From NCBI GenBank assembly GCA_016194585.1, contig JACQBG010000009.1, positions 1 to 64,000 on the forward strand: a DNA stretch of 64,000 nt, given 5' to 3'. Below the pieces are notes generated by a model, which was not told the origin of the DNA, did no database searches, and saw only the letters and a list, made by a program, of their open reading frames with translations. A program made the position numbers and the translations under genes. Of the stretch, positions 7,700-15,625 are shown piece by piece (position 1 is the stretch's first letter; each line of letters begins with the position of its first letter). Source of the DNA: Gemmatimonadota bacterium. GTDB lineage: Bacteria; Gemmatimonadota; Gemmatimonadetes; Gemmatimonadales; Gemmatimonadaceae.

Positions 7700-9196
7700 A
7701 TGCCTTACATCCAGTTCAACGACCAGCAGTTAGCGCTGGGTCCGACGGATCTCGCCATCGGCACGCACGATGGGGCGGCCTTGCGCCTCCCCGGCGACGA
7801 TCCGGCGGCGCGCGCCCTGGTGCGCATCGGGGCGGACGGCACGGGGATCATCGCCAAGGGCGCCCCCGACGCGGTCGTGCTGGTGAACGGGGTGCACGTC
7901 GGGGTGGAGCCGAGTCCGCTGCTCCACGGCGACAAGGTGGAGATCGGCGGCCACGCCCTCCGCTACGCCGACGACCAGAAAGGGGGGAGCACCCAGTTCG
8001 TCTCGGCCGCGGAGATCGCGCAGCATCTCCAGGGGAAGGCCGGGGCGCCGAAGAAGCCGACCAGCGCCAGCGGCGGACGGCTCGTCTCGCTCGTGGATGG
8101 ACGCGAATACGCGGTGGGCGCCGGCGTCACCTTCGGGCGCGAGGCCGGAAACGACATCGTCGTCGCGTCGACCGAGGTGTCGCGCAAGCACGCGTCGATC
8201 GCGCCGAATGCCGACGGCTACGAGCTGCACGACCTGAGCACGAATGGCGTGTTCGTGAACGGGAGCCGTGTCGAGGGAGCGCAGGTGCTGGGCCGGGGCG
8301 ACGTGATCAAGGTCGGTCCGGAGGAGTTCCGCTTCTACGCCGACGCTGCCAAGCCGGCCGCGGCCCCGGCGCCTGTCGTCGCGGCGAGCGCGCCCCCGCC
8401 GGAGCCAGTACCCGAGGCTCCCGCGCCCGCCGCGGCCAGTGCGCCGGCCGATGTGCCGCTCGAACTCGACATGATCGAGCTCGAGGACGCGATGGCCGCG
8501 GCGACCGCGCCGTCGACCCCCGAGCCGGCCCCTGCGCCGGTCGCGGCCGCGCCGCCGGCTCCGGCCGCTCCAGCCGCTCCAGCCGTTCCCGCCGCTCCAG
8601 CCGCTCCAGCCGCGCCCGTTGCGCCCGTTGCCGCAGCGCCGCCGGCGCCGAAGGGTGCCCCGGCCGTCCCGCCGCTCGCCACCCTCGAGGTGATCAACGA
8701 GGGGCCGATGAAGGGGACGAAGTGGGAGATCCACTCGCCGCTCACCAACGTCGGCCGCGGCCCGCACAACGACATCGTCATCGCGGAGGAGAGCCTGTCG
8801 GGCTCCCACGCGAAGATCCTCAAGCGTGACGGCGCCTGGTGGGTGGTCGACCAGGGCTCGACGAACGGCACCTACGTTGGCGGCCGTCGCGTGCAGGGCG
8901 AACAGCAGCTCACGGGCGCGCCCGACCTGCGGTTCGGCAGCATCAAGGTGATCTTCCGCCCCGCGGCCGAAGGTTCGGCGGCGGACGGCACCGGCACGCG
9001 GGCGATCGCCGCGGTGCACGTCGATGCCGCGCGGAAGGTGGCCGCCAAACCGCGGGCCGCGGCGCCCGCCGCGCCCGAGGGCGCCAAGGTTCCCGCCGAG
9101 AAGAAGAAGGGGTGTGCGGCCATGATCGCGTTCCTGCTCACGATGGCCGCCGCCGGCGTCACCGGCATCGTCTTCCTGTTCACGACACGAGGCTGA
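7700..9196 (+). CDS. FHA-domain protein with C-terminal membrane anchor
   Basis: This 498-residue protein carries phosphothreonine-reading FHA domains. Residues 1-95 form a diverged FHA-like domain. Residues 126-215 form a canonical one (GRE 146-148, SRKH 161-164, TNG 181-183). A long Ala/Pro linker follows, with tandem Pro-Ala repeats at the DNA level near 8560-8640. A second canonical FHA lies around residues 335-425 (GRG, SGSHAKI, STNGTYVGG). One membrane segment (AMIAFLLTMAAAGVTGIVFL) ends the protein, so the FHA domains should face the cytoplasm from a tail anchor. The PP2C gene starts two bases after its stop. Together they should read and erase Ser/Thr phosphorylation; no kinase gene is adjacent. 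Confidence 0.9.
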   Translation: MPYIQFNDQQLALGPTDLAIGTHDGAALRLPGDDPAARALVRIGADGTGIIAKGAPDAVVLVNGVHVGVEPSPLLHGDKVEIGGHALRYADDQKGGSTQFVSAAEIAQHLQGKAGAPKKPTSASGGRLVSLVDGREYAVGAGVTFGREAGNDIVVASTEVSRKHASIAPNADGYELHDLSTNGVFVNGSRVEGAQVLGRGDVIKVGPEEFRFYADAAKPAAAPAPVVAASAPPPEPVPEAPAPAAASAPADVPLELDMIELEDAMAAATAPSTPEPAPAPVAAAPPAPAAPAAPAVPAAPAAPAAPVAPVAAAPPAPKGAPAVPPLATLEVINEGPMKGTKWEIHSPLTNVGRGPHNDIVIAEESLSGSHAKILKRDGAWWVVDQGSTNGTYVGGRRVQGEQQLTGAPDLRFGSIKVIFRPAAEGSAADGTGTRAIAAVHVDAARKVAAKPRAAAPAAPEGAKVPAEKKKGCAAMIAFLLTMAAAGVTGIVFLFTTRG

Positions 9197-9198
9197 TC

Positions 9199-9954
9199 GT
9201 GCAACTCGCGGTTGGCGCGCGTTCCGACGTCGGGATGATCCGGTCCGGGAACGAGGACAACTTCTTCGCGGAAGCGAACGAGCGGCGCGGGGTGTTCGTC
9301 GTCGCCGACGGGATGGGCGGGCACGCGGCCGGCGAGGTCGCGAGCGAGATGGCCGTGCAGATCGTCGCGCGCCACCTGCTGCCGATGGCGAGCGTGCTCG
9401 ACACCGACGCGGCCGACCGCATCGTGCAGTCGCTGCGCGACGCCAACCGCGCGATCTACGAGCGGATGCTCGCCGAGGTCGACAAGCAGGGGATGGGGAC
9501 GACGGCGAGCGTGCTCGTGCTGTCGGACGACCAGTTCCTCATCGGACAGATCGGCGACTCGCGCATCTACCTGCTGCGCGACGGCGCCCTGAAGCAGGTG
9601 ACGAAGGACCACTCCTACGTGCAGGAGCAGGTCGACGCCGGGCTGCTGACGCCGGAGCAGGCGCGTTATCACCCGTACAGCAACGTCATCACCCGCTGCG
9701 TGGGCGCGAGCGAGACGGTCGACGCCGACGTGTACCGCGGCCAGGTGTTCCCCGGCGACGTGTTCCTCGTGGCGAGCGACGGGCTCACGGGGATGGTCGA
9801 CGACCGCCGGCTGCAACAGCTGCTCCTCGCGCGCAGCGGTCCGGGGCGGATCGTCGACGCGCTCATCGCCGAAGCCAACGGACGCGGCGGACTCGACAAC
9901 ATCACGGCGATCGTCGTGCAGGTGGCCGCGGTGGACGCGCAGGCGAATGGCTGA
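9199..9954 (+). CDS. PP2C-type Ser/Thr protein phosphatase (Stp1/PrpC family)
   Basis: A 251-residue cytoplasmic phosphatase of the bacterial PPM family. The metal-coordinating motifs are all present: RSGNED near residues 15-20, ADGMGG, MGTTASVLV, GDSRIYLLR, ASDGLTG and GLDNIT. The length matches the minimal Stp1/PrpC type, which dephosphorylates substrates of eukaryotic-like kinases. The GTG start is placed two bases after the FHA gene stop, and its 3' end overlaps the next small gene by eight bases, so the three genes are probably translated together from the promoter at 7661. Confidence 0.95.
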   Translation: MQLAVGARSDVGMIRSGNEDNFFAEANERRGVFVVADGMGGHAAGEVASEMAVQIVARHLLPMASVLDTDAADRIVQSLRDANRAIYERMLAEVDKQGMGTTASVLVLSDDQFLIGQIGDSRIYLLRDGALKQVTKDHSYVQEQVDAGLLTPEQARYHPYSNVITRCVGASETVDADVYRGQVFPGDVFLVASDGLTGMVDDRRLQQLLLARSGPGRIVDALIAEANGRGGLDNITAIVVQVAAVDAQANG

Positions 9955-10132
9955 CGACACGCCGACCGTCGGATCGGTCGCCGGTCTCTTCCTCGGCAAC
10001 ATCCTGTACGCGCTCGAGCGGTGCGCGCTCTCGCTCGAGGGGGAAGGGAAGCCCGACGACGCGGCGTTCTACCGCGGCATCGGACGGGAGCTCGCGGAGG
10101 CGCGGGGACGGGAGAAGGGCAACCGCGAGTGA
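9947..10132 (+). CDS. Small 61-residue protein coupled to the PP2C gene
   Basis: A short charged, mostly helical protein (MADDTPTVGSVAGLFLGNIL at the start, then an Ala/Glu/Arg helix containing CALSLEGEGKPDDAAFYRGI). No family is recognised. The case for its being real is the eight-base overlap with the phosphatase stop, a good ATG, codon use like its neighbours, and its position as last gene of the FHA-PP2C transcript before a convergent repeat/terminator. It could be a regulatory partner of the phosphatase, but nothing in the sequence proves that. Confidence 0.65.
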   Translation: MADDTPTVGSVAGLFLGNILYALERCALSLEGEGKPDDAAFYRGIGRELAEARGREKGNRE

Positions 10133-10170
10133 ACGGTGTGCCGTGCACGGTTCACCGTGAGCCGTGCACC
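10129..10170. repeat. Three tandem copies of the 14-bp palindromic repeat
   Basis: Three back-to-back 14-mers (10129-10142, 10143-10156, 10157-10170) match the pattern GTGNACGGTNCACC or its inverse, with the first overlapping the stop of the 61-residue gene. They fill the space between two convergent genes and can fold into hairpins, so they may act as a bidirectional terminator. Related arrays occur near 32.9 kb and 44.8 kb. Confidence 0.7.
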
Positions 10171-10174
10171 TGGT

Positions 10175-11359
10175 TCAGCAGTTCTCCAGCACTCGCAAGA
10201 CCACGGCGCGCTCCGCCACCGTCCGCCGCGCCGTGAAGACGCGCAGGTAGCGCGCCGAGCGGTACAGCTGGTCGGCCATGCGCGGCAGGTCGATCGCGCC
10301 CGGAAGCCCTTCGTGCGTGAGGTGCCGCACGCTGCCGTCGCGCGCGACGACGGGCAAGTCGAGCCCGAGCATCTGGGTCTTGGCGGGGAAGTCGAGCAGC
10401 AGTTCGCCGCGCGGCACCTTGAGTTCGCCGGCGAGCGCCTCTTCGGCGCGCCGCGTGCGCGGCCGGTCGTCGCTGATCCACTCGAGCCGTTCCATGGGGA
10501 TGTGCGCGGCCGGCGCCTCGAAGGCGCGCTTGTGGAGCCGTCGCCGCCGCAGCGCGTCGAGCAGCCCGTGCGCCTCGGCGCTGGACCCGCTCTCGAGCGC
10601 GTGGAGCAGTCCCTCGTCGGTGTACCCCGCGACCTCGTCCACGCGCACCGACCCGTCGGCGACGGCGAGTTCGACGAGGCGCTTGTACATCGCCGTCGCC
10701 GAGCGGCAGGCGTGGTGCCAGTAGACGTTGCGGTACATCTGGTACTTGGCGAAGAGCAGCGACTCGATGGCCGAGAGCCCCTTGTCGCGCACGCCGATGC
10801 GGCGCCGCCCCGTGTTCGGGTCGTCGACGAGCACCATCGCGTGGATGAGGCGGTCCTCGTCGATCTCCCCGTACGGCACGCCGCACATGAGCGCGTCGCG
10901 CTTGAGGTAGTCGATCTTGTCGAGGTCCACGGAGCCGGAGATGAGCCCGGCGAGCGGGCTCGCGCTGAGGCCGCAGATGAGGAGGTGCACGCGCGCCGGG
11001 GCATCGGGGCCGATCCCGCTCCGCAGCACCTCGGCCACCTCTCCCTCCGTCACGAGCGGGCGCGCCACCACTTCGTGGTTCGGCACGCCGATCTCCTCGA
11101 GCGCGTGGGAGAAGGGGTAGTGGCCGACGTCGTGGAGGAGCGCCGCGGCGGCGACGACCGCCGGATCGTCCCCCGCGTCGGCGTCGAGCTGGCCGCTCTC
11201 GCGGAGGCTGCGCAGGGCGCGCAGCGCCAGGTGGTGCGCGCCGAGGGCGTGCTCGAACCGGCTATGCGTGGCGCCGGGGTAGACGAGGTGCGCCAGCCCG
11301 AGCTGGCGCACGTATCGCAGTCGCTGCACGACGGCGGTGTCGAGCAGGCGCTCGGCCAC
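10175..11359 (-). CDS. HD-domain phosphohydrolase (dGTPase-like)
   Basis: A 394-residue member of the HD superfamily. The metal-binding residues are visible: RFEHALGAHHL, then the HD pair in ALLHDVGHYPFSHALE, and a later Asp in GSVDLDKIDYLKRDA. The organisation resembles the YdhJ/SAMHD1-like group, which hydrolyses nucleotides (often dNTPs) in the cytoplasm. The GTG at 11359 is used here. However, codons upstream in frame encode LTFIRDPLWNNIRIDAV, which matches the usual N-terminus of this group, so the true start may be a CTG at 11407, five bases past the pckA stop. It is the last gene of a maeB-pckA-HD run. Confidence 0.88.
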   Translation of the reverse strand: MAERLLDTAVVQRLRYVRQLGLAHLVYPGATHSRFEHALGAHHLALRALRSLRESGQLDADAGDDPAVVAAAALLHDVGHYPFSHALEEIGVPNHEVVARPLVTEGEVAEVLRSGIGPDAPARVHLLICGLSASPLAGLISGSVDLDKIDYLKRDALMCGVPYGEIDEDRLIHAMVLVDDPNTGRRRIGVRDKGLSAIESLLFAKYQMYRNVYWHHACRSATAMYKRLVELAVADGSVRVDEVAGYTDEGLLHALESGSSAEAHGLLDALRRRRLHKRAFEAPAAHIPMERLEWISDDRPRTRRAEEALAGELKVPRGELLLDFPAKTQMLGLDLPVVARDGSVRHLTHEGLPGAIDLPRMADQLYRSARYLRVFTARRTVAERAVVLRVLENC

Positions 11360-11411
11360 CGCGTCGATGCGGATGTTGTTCCAGAGCGGGTCGCGGATGA
11401 ACGTCAGGCGT

Positions 11412-13022
11412 TCACCCCTTCGGTCCCGCCGCGACGATCTCCGCCGGCACCGCGCTCCCGAACTTCGCGATGTTCTCGCGGAACATCGCGGCGAGCTTGG
11501 CCGCCTGCGCGTCGTAGGCCGCAGCGTCCTTCCACGTGCCGCGCGCGTCGAGCACCTCGTCGGGCACCCCTTCGATCCCCTGCGGCACGGCGAGACCGAA
11601 CACGCCGTCGACCTTCACCGGCGCGTGGTCGAGCTTGCCGGCGAGGGCGGCGCGCACCATGGCGCGGGTGTGCCAGAGCCGCATGCGCTGGCCGACGCCG
11701 TAGCCGCCGCCGCTCCAGCCGGTGTTGATGAGCCACACTTTGGCGTCGTGCCTGGTGAGCAGCTCGCCGAGCATCGTCGCGTACTTCGTCGGATGCCACA
11801 CGAGGAACACGGCGCCGAAGCACGAGCTGAACGTCGCCTGCGGCTCGGTCACCCCCCGCTCGGTGCCGGCGACCTTGGCCGTGTAGCCCGAGAGGAAATA
11901 GTACATCGCCTGTTCGCGCGAGAGCCGCGCGATGGGCGGGAGCACGCCGAACGCGTCGGCGGTGAGGAAGACGACGTTCTTCGGGTGGCCGCCGCGCCCG
12001 CTCGGGACGTGGTTGCGGATGTAGTGCAGCGGGTACGAGGCGCGCGTGTTCTCGGTGATCGACTGGCTCTCGAACTTCACCTTCCGGGTGACCGGGTCGA
12101 GCTCGACGTTCTCGAGGATCGTGCCGAACATCTGCGTGGTGGCGAAGATGTCGGGTTCCTGCTCCATCGAGAGGTTGATGACCTTCGCGTAGCAGCCGCC
12201 CTCGAAGTTGAAGGTGCCGTGCTCGCTCCAGCCGTGCTCGTCGTCGCCGATGAGGAAGCGGTCGGGGTCGGCGGAGAGCGTCGTCTTGCCCGTGCCGGAG
12301 AGGCCGAAGAACAGCGCCGTGTCGCCGTCCTTGCCGATGTTCGCCGAGCAGTGCATCGAGAGCACGCCCTGCTTGGGCATCAGGTAGTTCATGACGGTGA
12401 ACATCGCCTTCTTCAGCTCGCCGGCGTAGCGCGTGCCGCCGATGAGGATCATCCGCTTGGCGAGGTGCAGCACGATGAACGTGCTCGTGCGCGTGCCGTG
12501 CCGCGCCGGGTCGGCCTGGAACTCGGGGGCGTGGAGGATGCTGAAGTTCGGCGCGAACGCCGCCAGTTCGGCGACGTCGGGGCGGATGAACATGTTCCGC
12601 ACGAAGTTCGCGTGCCACGCGTTGGGCGTGACGTAGCGGCAGCTCAGCCGGTAGCTCGCGTCGGCGCCGCAGTAGAGGTCCTGCACGAACAGCTCGTGCC
12701 GCTCGTTCAGGTAGCCGCGCACGTCGGCGACGAGCGCGTCGAAGTGCGCCTCGGTCATCGGCTGGTTGACGTTGCCCCAGTCGACGTCGGCCTGCGACGA
12801 CGGTTCCTGCACGACGAACTTGTCCTTCGGCGAGCGGCCCGTGTGGGGCGTCGTCACGGCGACGAACGGTCCCATGTCGGCGAAGACGCCCTCGGCCCGG
12901 CGCGCGGCGGCCTGCGCGAGTTCGGGCGCGACGAGGTTCCAGTGCACGGTGCCGGTGGCGGCAAGTCCCTGGGCCCCGAGGCCGTGCGCGCTCTCGCGAG
13001 AGGGCGGAGTAGCTGTTGCCAT
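11412..13022 (-). CDS. pckA: ATP-dependent phosphoenolpyruvate carboxykinase
   Basis: PckA converts oxaloacetate and ATP to phosphoenolpyruvate, CO2 and ADP, the entry step of gluconeogenesis. The 536-residue length and motifs identify the ATP type: the PEPCK-specific kinase-1a loop GLSGTGKTTLS at residues 240-250, the arginine motif TGRSPKDKF near 61-69, and the metal/substrate region around KRMILIGGTRYAGELKK and MHCSANIG. The ATG at 13022 is preceded by AAAGGA very close to the start. Thirty bases separate it from the maeB stop, and the HD gene follows at once, suggesting an operon for C4-to-C3 carbon flow. Confidence 0.98.
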   Translation of the reverse strand: MATATPPSRESAHGLGAQGLAATGTVHWNLVAPELAQAAARRAEGVFADMGPFVAVTTPHTGRSPKDKFVVQEPSSQADVDWGNVNQPMTEAHFDALVADVRGYLNERHELFVQDLYCGADASYRLSCRYVTPNAWHANFVRNMFIRPDVAELAAFAPNFSILHAPEFQADPARHGTRTSTFIVLHLAKRMILIGGTRYAGELKKAMFTVMNYLMPKQGVLSMHCSANIGKDGDTALFFGLSGTGKTTLSADPDRFLIGDDEHGWSEHGTFNFEGGCYAKVINLSMEQEPDIFATTQMFGTILENVELDPVTRKVKFESQSITENTRASYPLHYIRNHVPSGRGGHPKNVVFLTADAFGVLPPIARLSREQAMYYFLSGYTAKVAGTERGVTEPQATFSSCFGAVFLVWHPTKYATMLGELLTRHDAKVWLINTGWSGGGYGVGQRMRLWHTRAMVRAALAGKLDHAPVKVDGVFGLAVPQGIEGVPDEVLDARGTWKDAAAYDAQAAKLAAMFRENIAKFGSAVPAEIVAAGPKG

Positions 13023-13051
13023 GTCCTTTGGATCCCTGATGATGGAAGAGG

Positions 13052-15364
13052 TCAGTTGGTCTCGGCGAACGCCGCTTCGGCGCTCTCGCCCGAGACGCGG
13101 GCCTTGCCGTTGCCGCGCACACGCCACTGCGCGTCGATGACGGCCACGGCCGCCATGTTCACGATCTCCTGCACGTCGGCGCCCTGCTCGAGCACGTGCA
13201 CGGGATGCGCCATGCCGACGAGGATCGGACCGATCGCCGTCGCCCCGCCCAGCTTGGCGAGCAGTTTGTACGCGATGTTGCCGGCGCTCAGGTTCGGGAA
13301 GATGAGCACGTTCGCCTCTTCCTTGAGCTTGCTGAACGGATAGCGCGACGCGAGGATCTCCGGGCTGAACGCGGTGTCGGCCTGCATCTCGCCGTCGACG
13401 ACGAGCTCCGGCCGCCGCTCGCGCAGGATCTGCACGGCGCGCGCCATCTTCTCCGCCTCGGGGTGCTTCACCGACCCGAAGTTCGAGAACGAGAGCATCG
13501 CCACCTTCGGGATCTGCCCGAAGTTGGTGACGAGCCCCGCCGCCGAGATGGCGATCTGCGCCAGCTGCTCGGCCTTCGGCTCGATGTTCACCGTCGTGTC
13601 ACCGCAGAAGATCACGTGCTTGTCGAACACGAGCATGTACAGCCCGCTCGCGAGCCCGACGTTCGGGTGCGCGCCGATCACCTCGAGCGCGGGCCGGATC
13701 GTCTCGGGGTAGTGCTTGCCCAATCCGCCGACGATCGCGTCGGCGTCGCCGACGGCGACCATCACGCTGCCGAAGTAGATCCCCTTGTAGAGCCGCTGAT
13801 GCGCCTCGGCGAGGGAGAGTCCCTTCCGCTGCCGCAGCTGCCAGAGGTACTGCGCGTAGCGGTCGCGCTGCTTCGACGTCGCCGGGTCCTCGATGCGGAT
13901 GCCGGTGAGCGGCACGCCGCCCGCTTCGGCGAGCTCTCGGATGGTGCCCTCGCGGCCGAGCAGCACCGGCTGCGCGATCCCCTCGTCGACGAGGATCTGC
14001 GCGGCGCGGATGATCTTGAGGTCCTCCCCCTCGGGGAAGACGACGCGCTTGGGGTCGTGATGGGCGCGGTTCATGATGCCGCGCATGATGCCGCGCGCGC
14101 GGCCCAGGCGCCCTTCGAGCTGCTCGCGGTAGTCGTCGTGGTCGAACACGTGGTTCGCGACGCCACTGGCGATCGCCGCCCACGCGACGGCCGGCGCCAC
14201 CCAGAGGAGCACGCGCGGGTCGAAGGGGAACGGGATCAGGTACTCGGGGCCGAACTTCACGCTCTTGAGGCCGTAGAGCTGCGAGACGGCGTCGGGGACG
14301 TCCTCCTTGGCGAGGGCGGCGAGGGCCCTCGTCGCCGCCATCTTCATCTCCTCGTTGATCGTCGTGGCACGCACGTCGAGCGCGCCACGGAAGATGAACG
14401 GGAAGCAGAGGACGTTGTTGATCTGGTTGGCGTAGTCGCTGCGGCCGGTGGCGATGATGGCGTCGCTCCGCACGGCGCGCACCTCGTGCGGGAGGATCTC
14501 CGGCACCGGGTTGGCGAGGGCGAAGATGATCGGCTTGTCGGCCATCTTCTTCACCATCTCCCCCGTCACCGCGCCGGCGGCCGACAGGCCGACGAACACG
14601 TCGGCGCCCTCGAGCGCCTCGGCGAGGGTGCGCTGCGTGAACTTGCCGGCGAAGCGCGCCTTGTAGGGGTCCATGTGCTTGGTGGGGCGCCCCTCGTAGA
14701 TCACCCCTTCGCGGTCGCACATGATGATGTGCTCGCGCGTGACGCCGAGGCGGATGTAGTGCTCCGCCGTGCTGATCGCGGCCGCGCCGGCACCCGAGAA
14801 CACGACCCGGATCTTCGCGAGGTCCTTCCCCACGACCTCGACGGCGTTCAGCAGCGCGGCGCCGCTGATGATGGCCGTGCCGTGCTGGTCGTCGTGGAAC
14901 ACGGGGATCTTGAGCGTCTTGCGGAGTTCCTCCTCGACGTAGAAGCAGTCGGGGGCCTTGATGTCCTCGAGGTTGATGCCGCCCACCGTGGGCTCGAGCA
15001 GCTGGCAGAACTTCACCACGTCCTTGGGGTCCTCGGACCCGACCTCGAGGTCGAAGACGTCGATGTCGGCGAAGGTCTTGAAGAGGTTCCCCTTGCCCTC
15101 CATGACGGGCTTGCCGGCGAGCGCCCCGATGTTGCCGAGGCCGAGCACGGCGGTGCCGTTGGTGACGACGGCGACGAGGTTCCCCTTGGCGGTGTAGCGG
15201 TAGGCGTCTTCGGGGGTCTTCTGGATGTCGAGGCAGGGTTCGGCGACACCTGGGGAGTATGCGAGCGCGAGGTCGCGCTGGTTCCCAAGCGGCTTCGTGG
15301 GGACGACGGCGATCTTCCCCGGACGGCCCTTGGCGTGATAATCGAGAGCGTCTTGGCGTTTCAT
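13052..15364 (-). CDS. maeB: NADP-type malic enzyme fused to a phosphotransacetylase-like domain (MaeB)
   Basis: This 770-residue protein has the MaeB layout. The malic enzyme part (about residues 1-425) carries YSPGVAEP, the lysine region [18 protein letters not shown], the acidic metal site in FHDDQHGT and a Rossmann turn FSGAGAAA. A phosphotransacetylase-like part follows from about residue 430 ([19 protein letters not shown]). It oxidatively decarboxylates malate to pyruvate; in MaeB proteins the second domain is usually regulatory (acetyl-CoA sensing) rather than catalytic. It is first in a run with pckA and the HD gene, so the transcript joins two exits from the TCA cycle. A TATCTT hexamer sits eight bases before its ATG. 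Confidence 0.97.
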   Translation of the reverse strand: MKRQDALDYHAKGRPGKIAVVPTKPLGNQRDLALAYSPGVAEPCLDIQKTPEDAYRYTAKGNLVAVVTNGTAVLGLGNIGALAGKPVMEGKGNLFKTFADIDVFDLEVGSEDPKDVVKFCQLLEPTVGGINLEDIKAPDCFYVEEELRKTLKIPVFHDDQHGTAIISGAALLNAVEVVGKDLAKIRVVFSGAGAAAISTAEHYIRLGVTREHIIMCDREGVIYEGRPTKHMDPYKARFAGKFTQRTLAEALEGADVFVGLSAAGAVTGEMVKKMADKPIIFALANPVPEILPHEVRAVRSDAIIATGRSDYANQINNVLCFPFIFRGALDVRATTINEEMKMAATRALAALAKEDVPDAVSQLYGLKSVKFGPEYLIPFPFDPRVLLWVAPAVAWAAIASGVANHVFDHDDYREQLEGRLGRARGIMRGIMNRAHHDPKRVVFPEGEDLKIIRAAQILVDEGIAQPVLLGREGTIRELAEAGGVPLTGIRIEDPATSKQRDRYAQYLWQLRQRKGLSLAEAHQRLYKGIYFGSVMVAVGDADAIVGGLGKHYPETIRPALEVIGAHPNVGLASGLYMLVFDKHVIFCGDTTVNIEPKAEQLAQIAISAAGLVTNFGQIPKVAMLSFSNFGSVKHPEAEKMARAVQILRERRPELVVDGEMQADTAFSPEILASRYPFSKLKEEANVLIFPNLSAGNIAYKLLAKLGGATAIGPILVGMAHPVHVLEQGADVQEIVNMAAVAVIDAQWRVRGNGKARVSGESAEAAFAETN

Positions 15365-15372
15365 AGAACTGA

Positions 15373-15378
15373 AAGATA
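15373..15378 (-). promoter_or_regulatory. -10-like hexamer for maeB
   Basis: TATCTT on the minus strand, eight bases before the ATG at 15364. The stretch from this box to the ATG closely resembles that before typA (TATCTTTC, then a few bases, then CTATG). No ribosome binding site is seen. Confidence 0.45.
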
Positions 15379-15424
15379 GTTGCTGAGAGAGGCGATGGCC
15401 TGCGGGTGGTTCGGGGTTTATTCA

Positions 15425-15625
15425 GGGGGAGGGAAAGGGGGAGGGGGAGGGAAAGGGAGAGGGGGAGGGAGCGACTTGAGGACACAGACGACAGCGAAAG
15501 AGGGCTCAGGGACGACGAGGGGGAGCCGATCGCTCACCCCTCCCTCTCCCTGAGCCCTCTCCTGCTGTCCGCTCGCCCCTGTAGTGATCCCCTCCCCCTC
15601 CCCCTTTCCCTCGCCCTTCCCCCTC
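15425..15625. repeat. 200-bp nested inverted repeat with G-rich arms, after czcA
   Basis: A purine tract of GGGGGA and GGGAAA hexamers (15425-15470) faces a complementary pyrimidine tract (15589-15625). Nested inside, 15490-15512 and 15547-15569 are near-perfect reverse complements (20 of 23, sharing AGAGGGCTCAGGGA) around a 34-base loop. The whole region could fold into one long imperfect hairpin. It begins right at the czcA stop and ends before the maeB promoter, so it probably stops czcA transcription. The G runs could also form quadruplexes. This is the largest member of a family seen again at 23.74 and 52.59 kb. Confidence 0.8.

Noticed and set aside
13196-15379. Plus-strand frame of about 730 codons opposite maeB
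   Set aside because: Composition is dominated by Arg, Glu, Asp, His and Leu typical of a reversed reading of a GC-rich gene; no motifs.
15425-15470. CRISPR array or satellite encoding peptide at the G-rich tracts
   Set aside because: There are no spacers and the units are contiguous hexamers or 18-mers; they are simple or palindromic repeats, not CRISPR.
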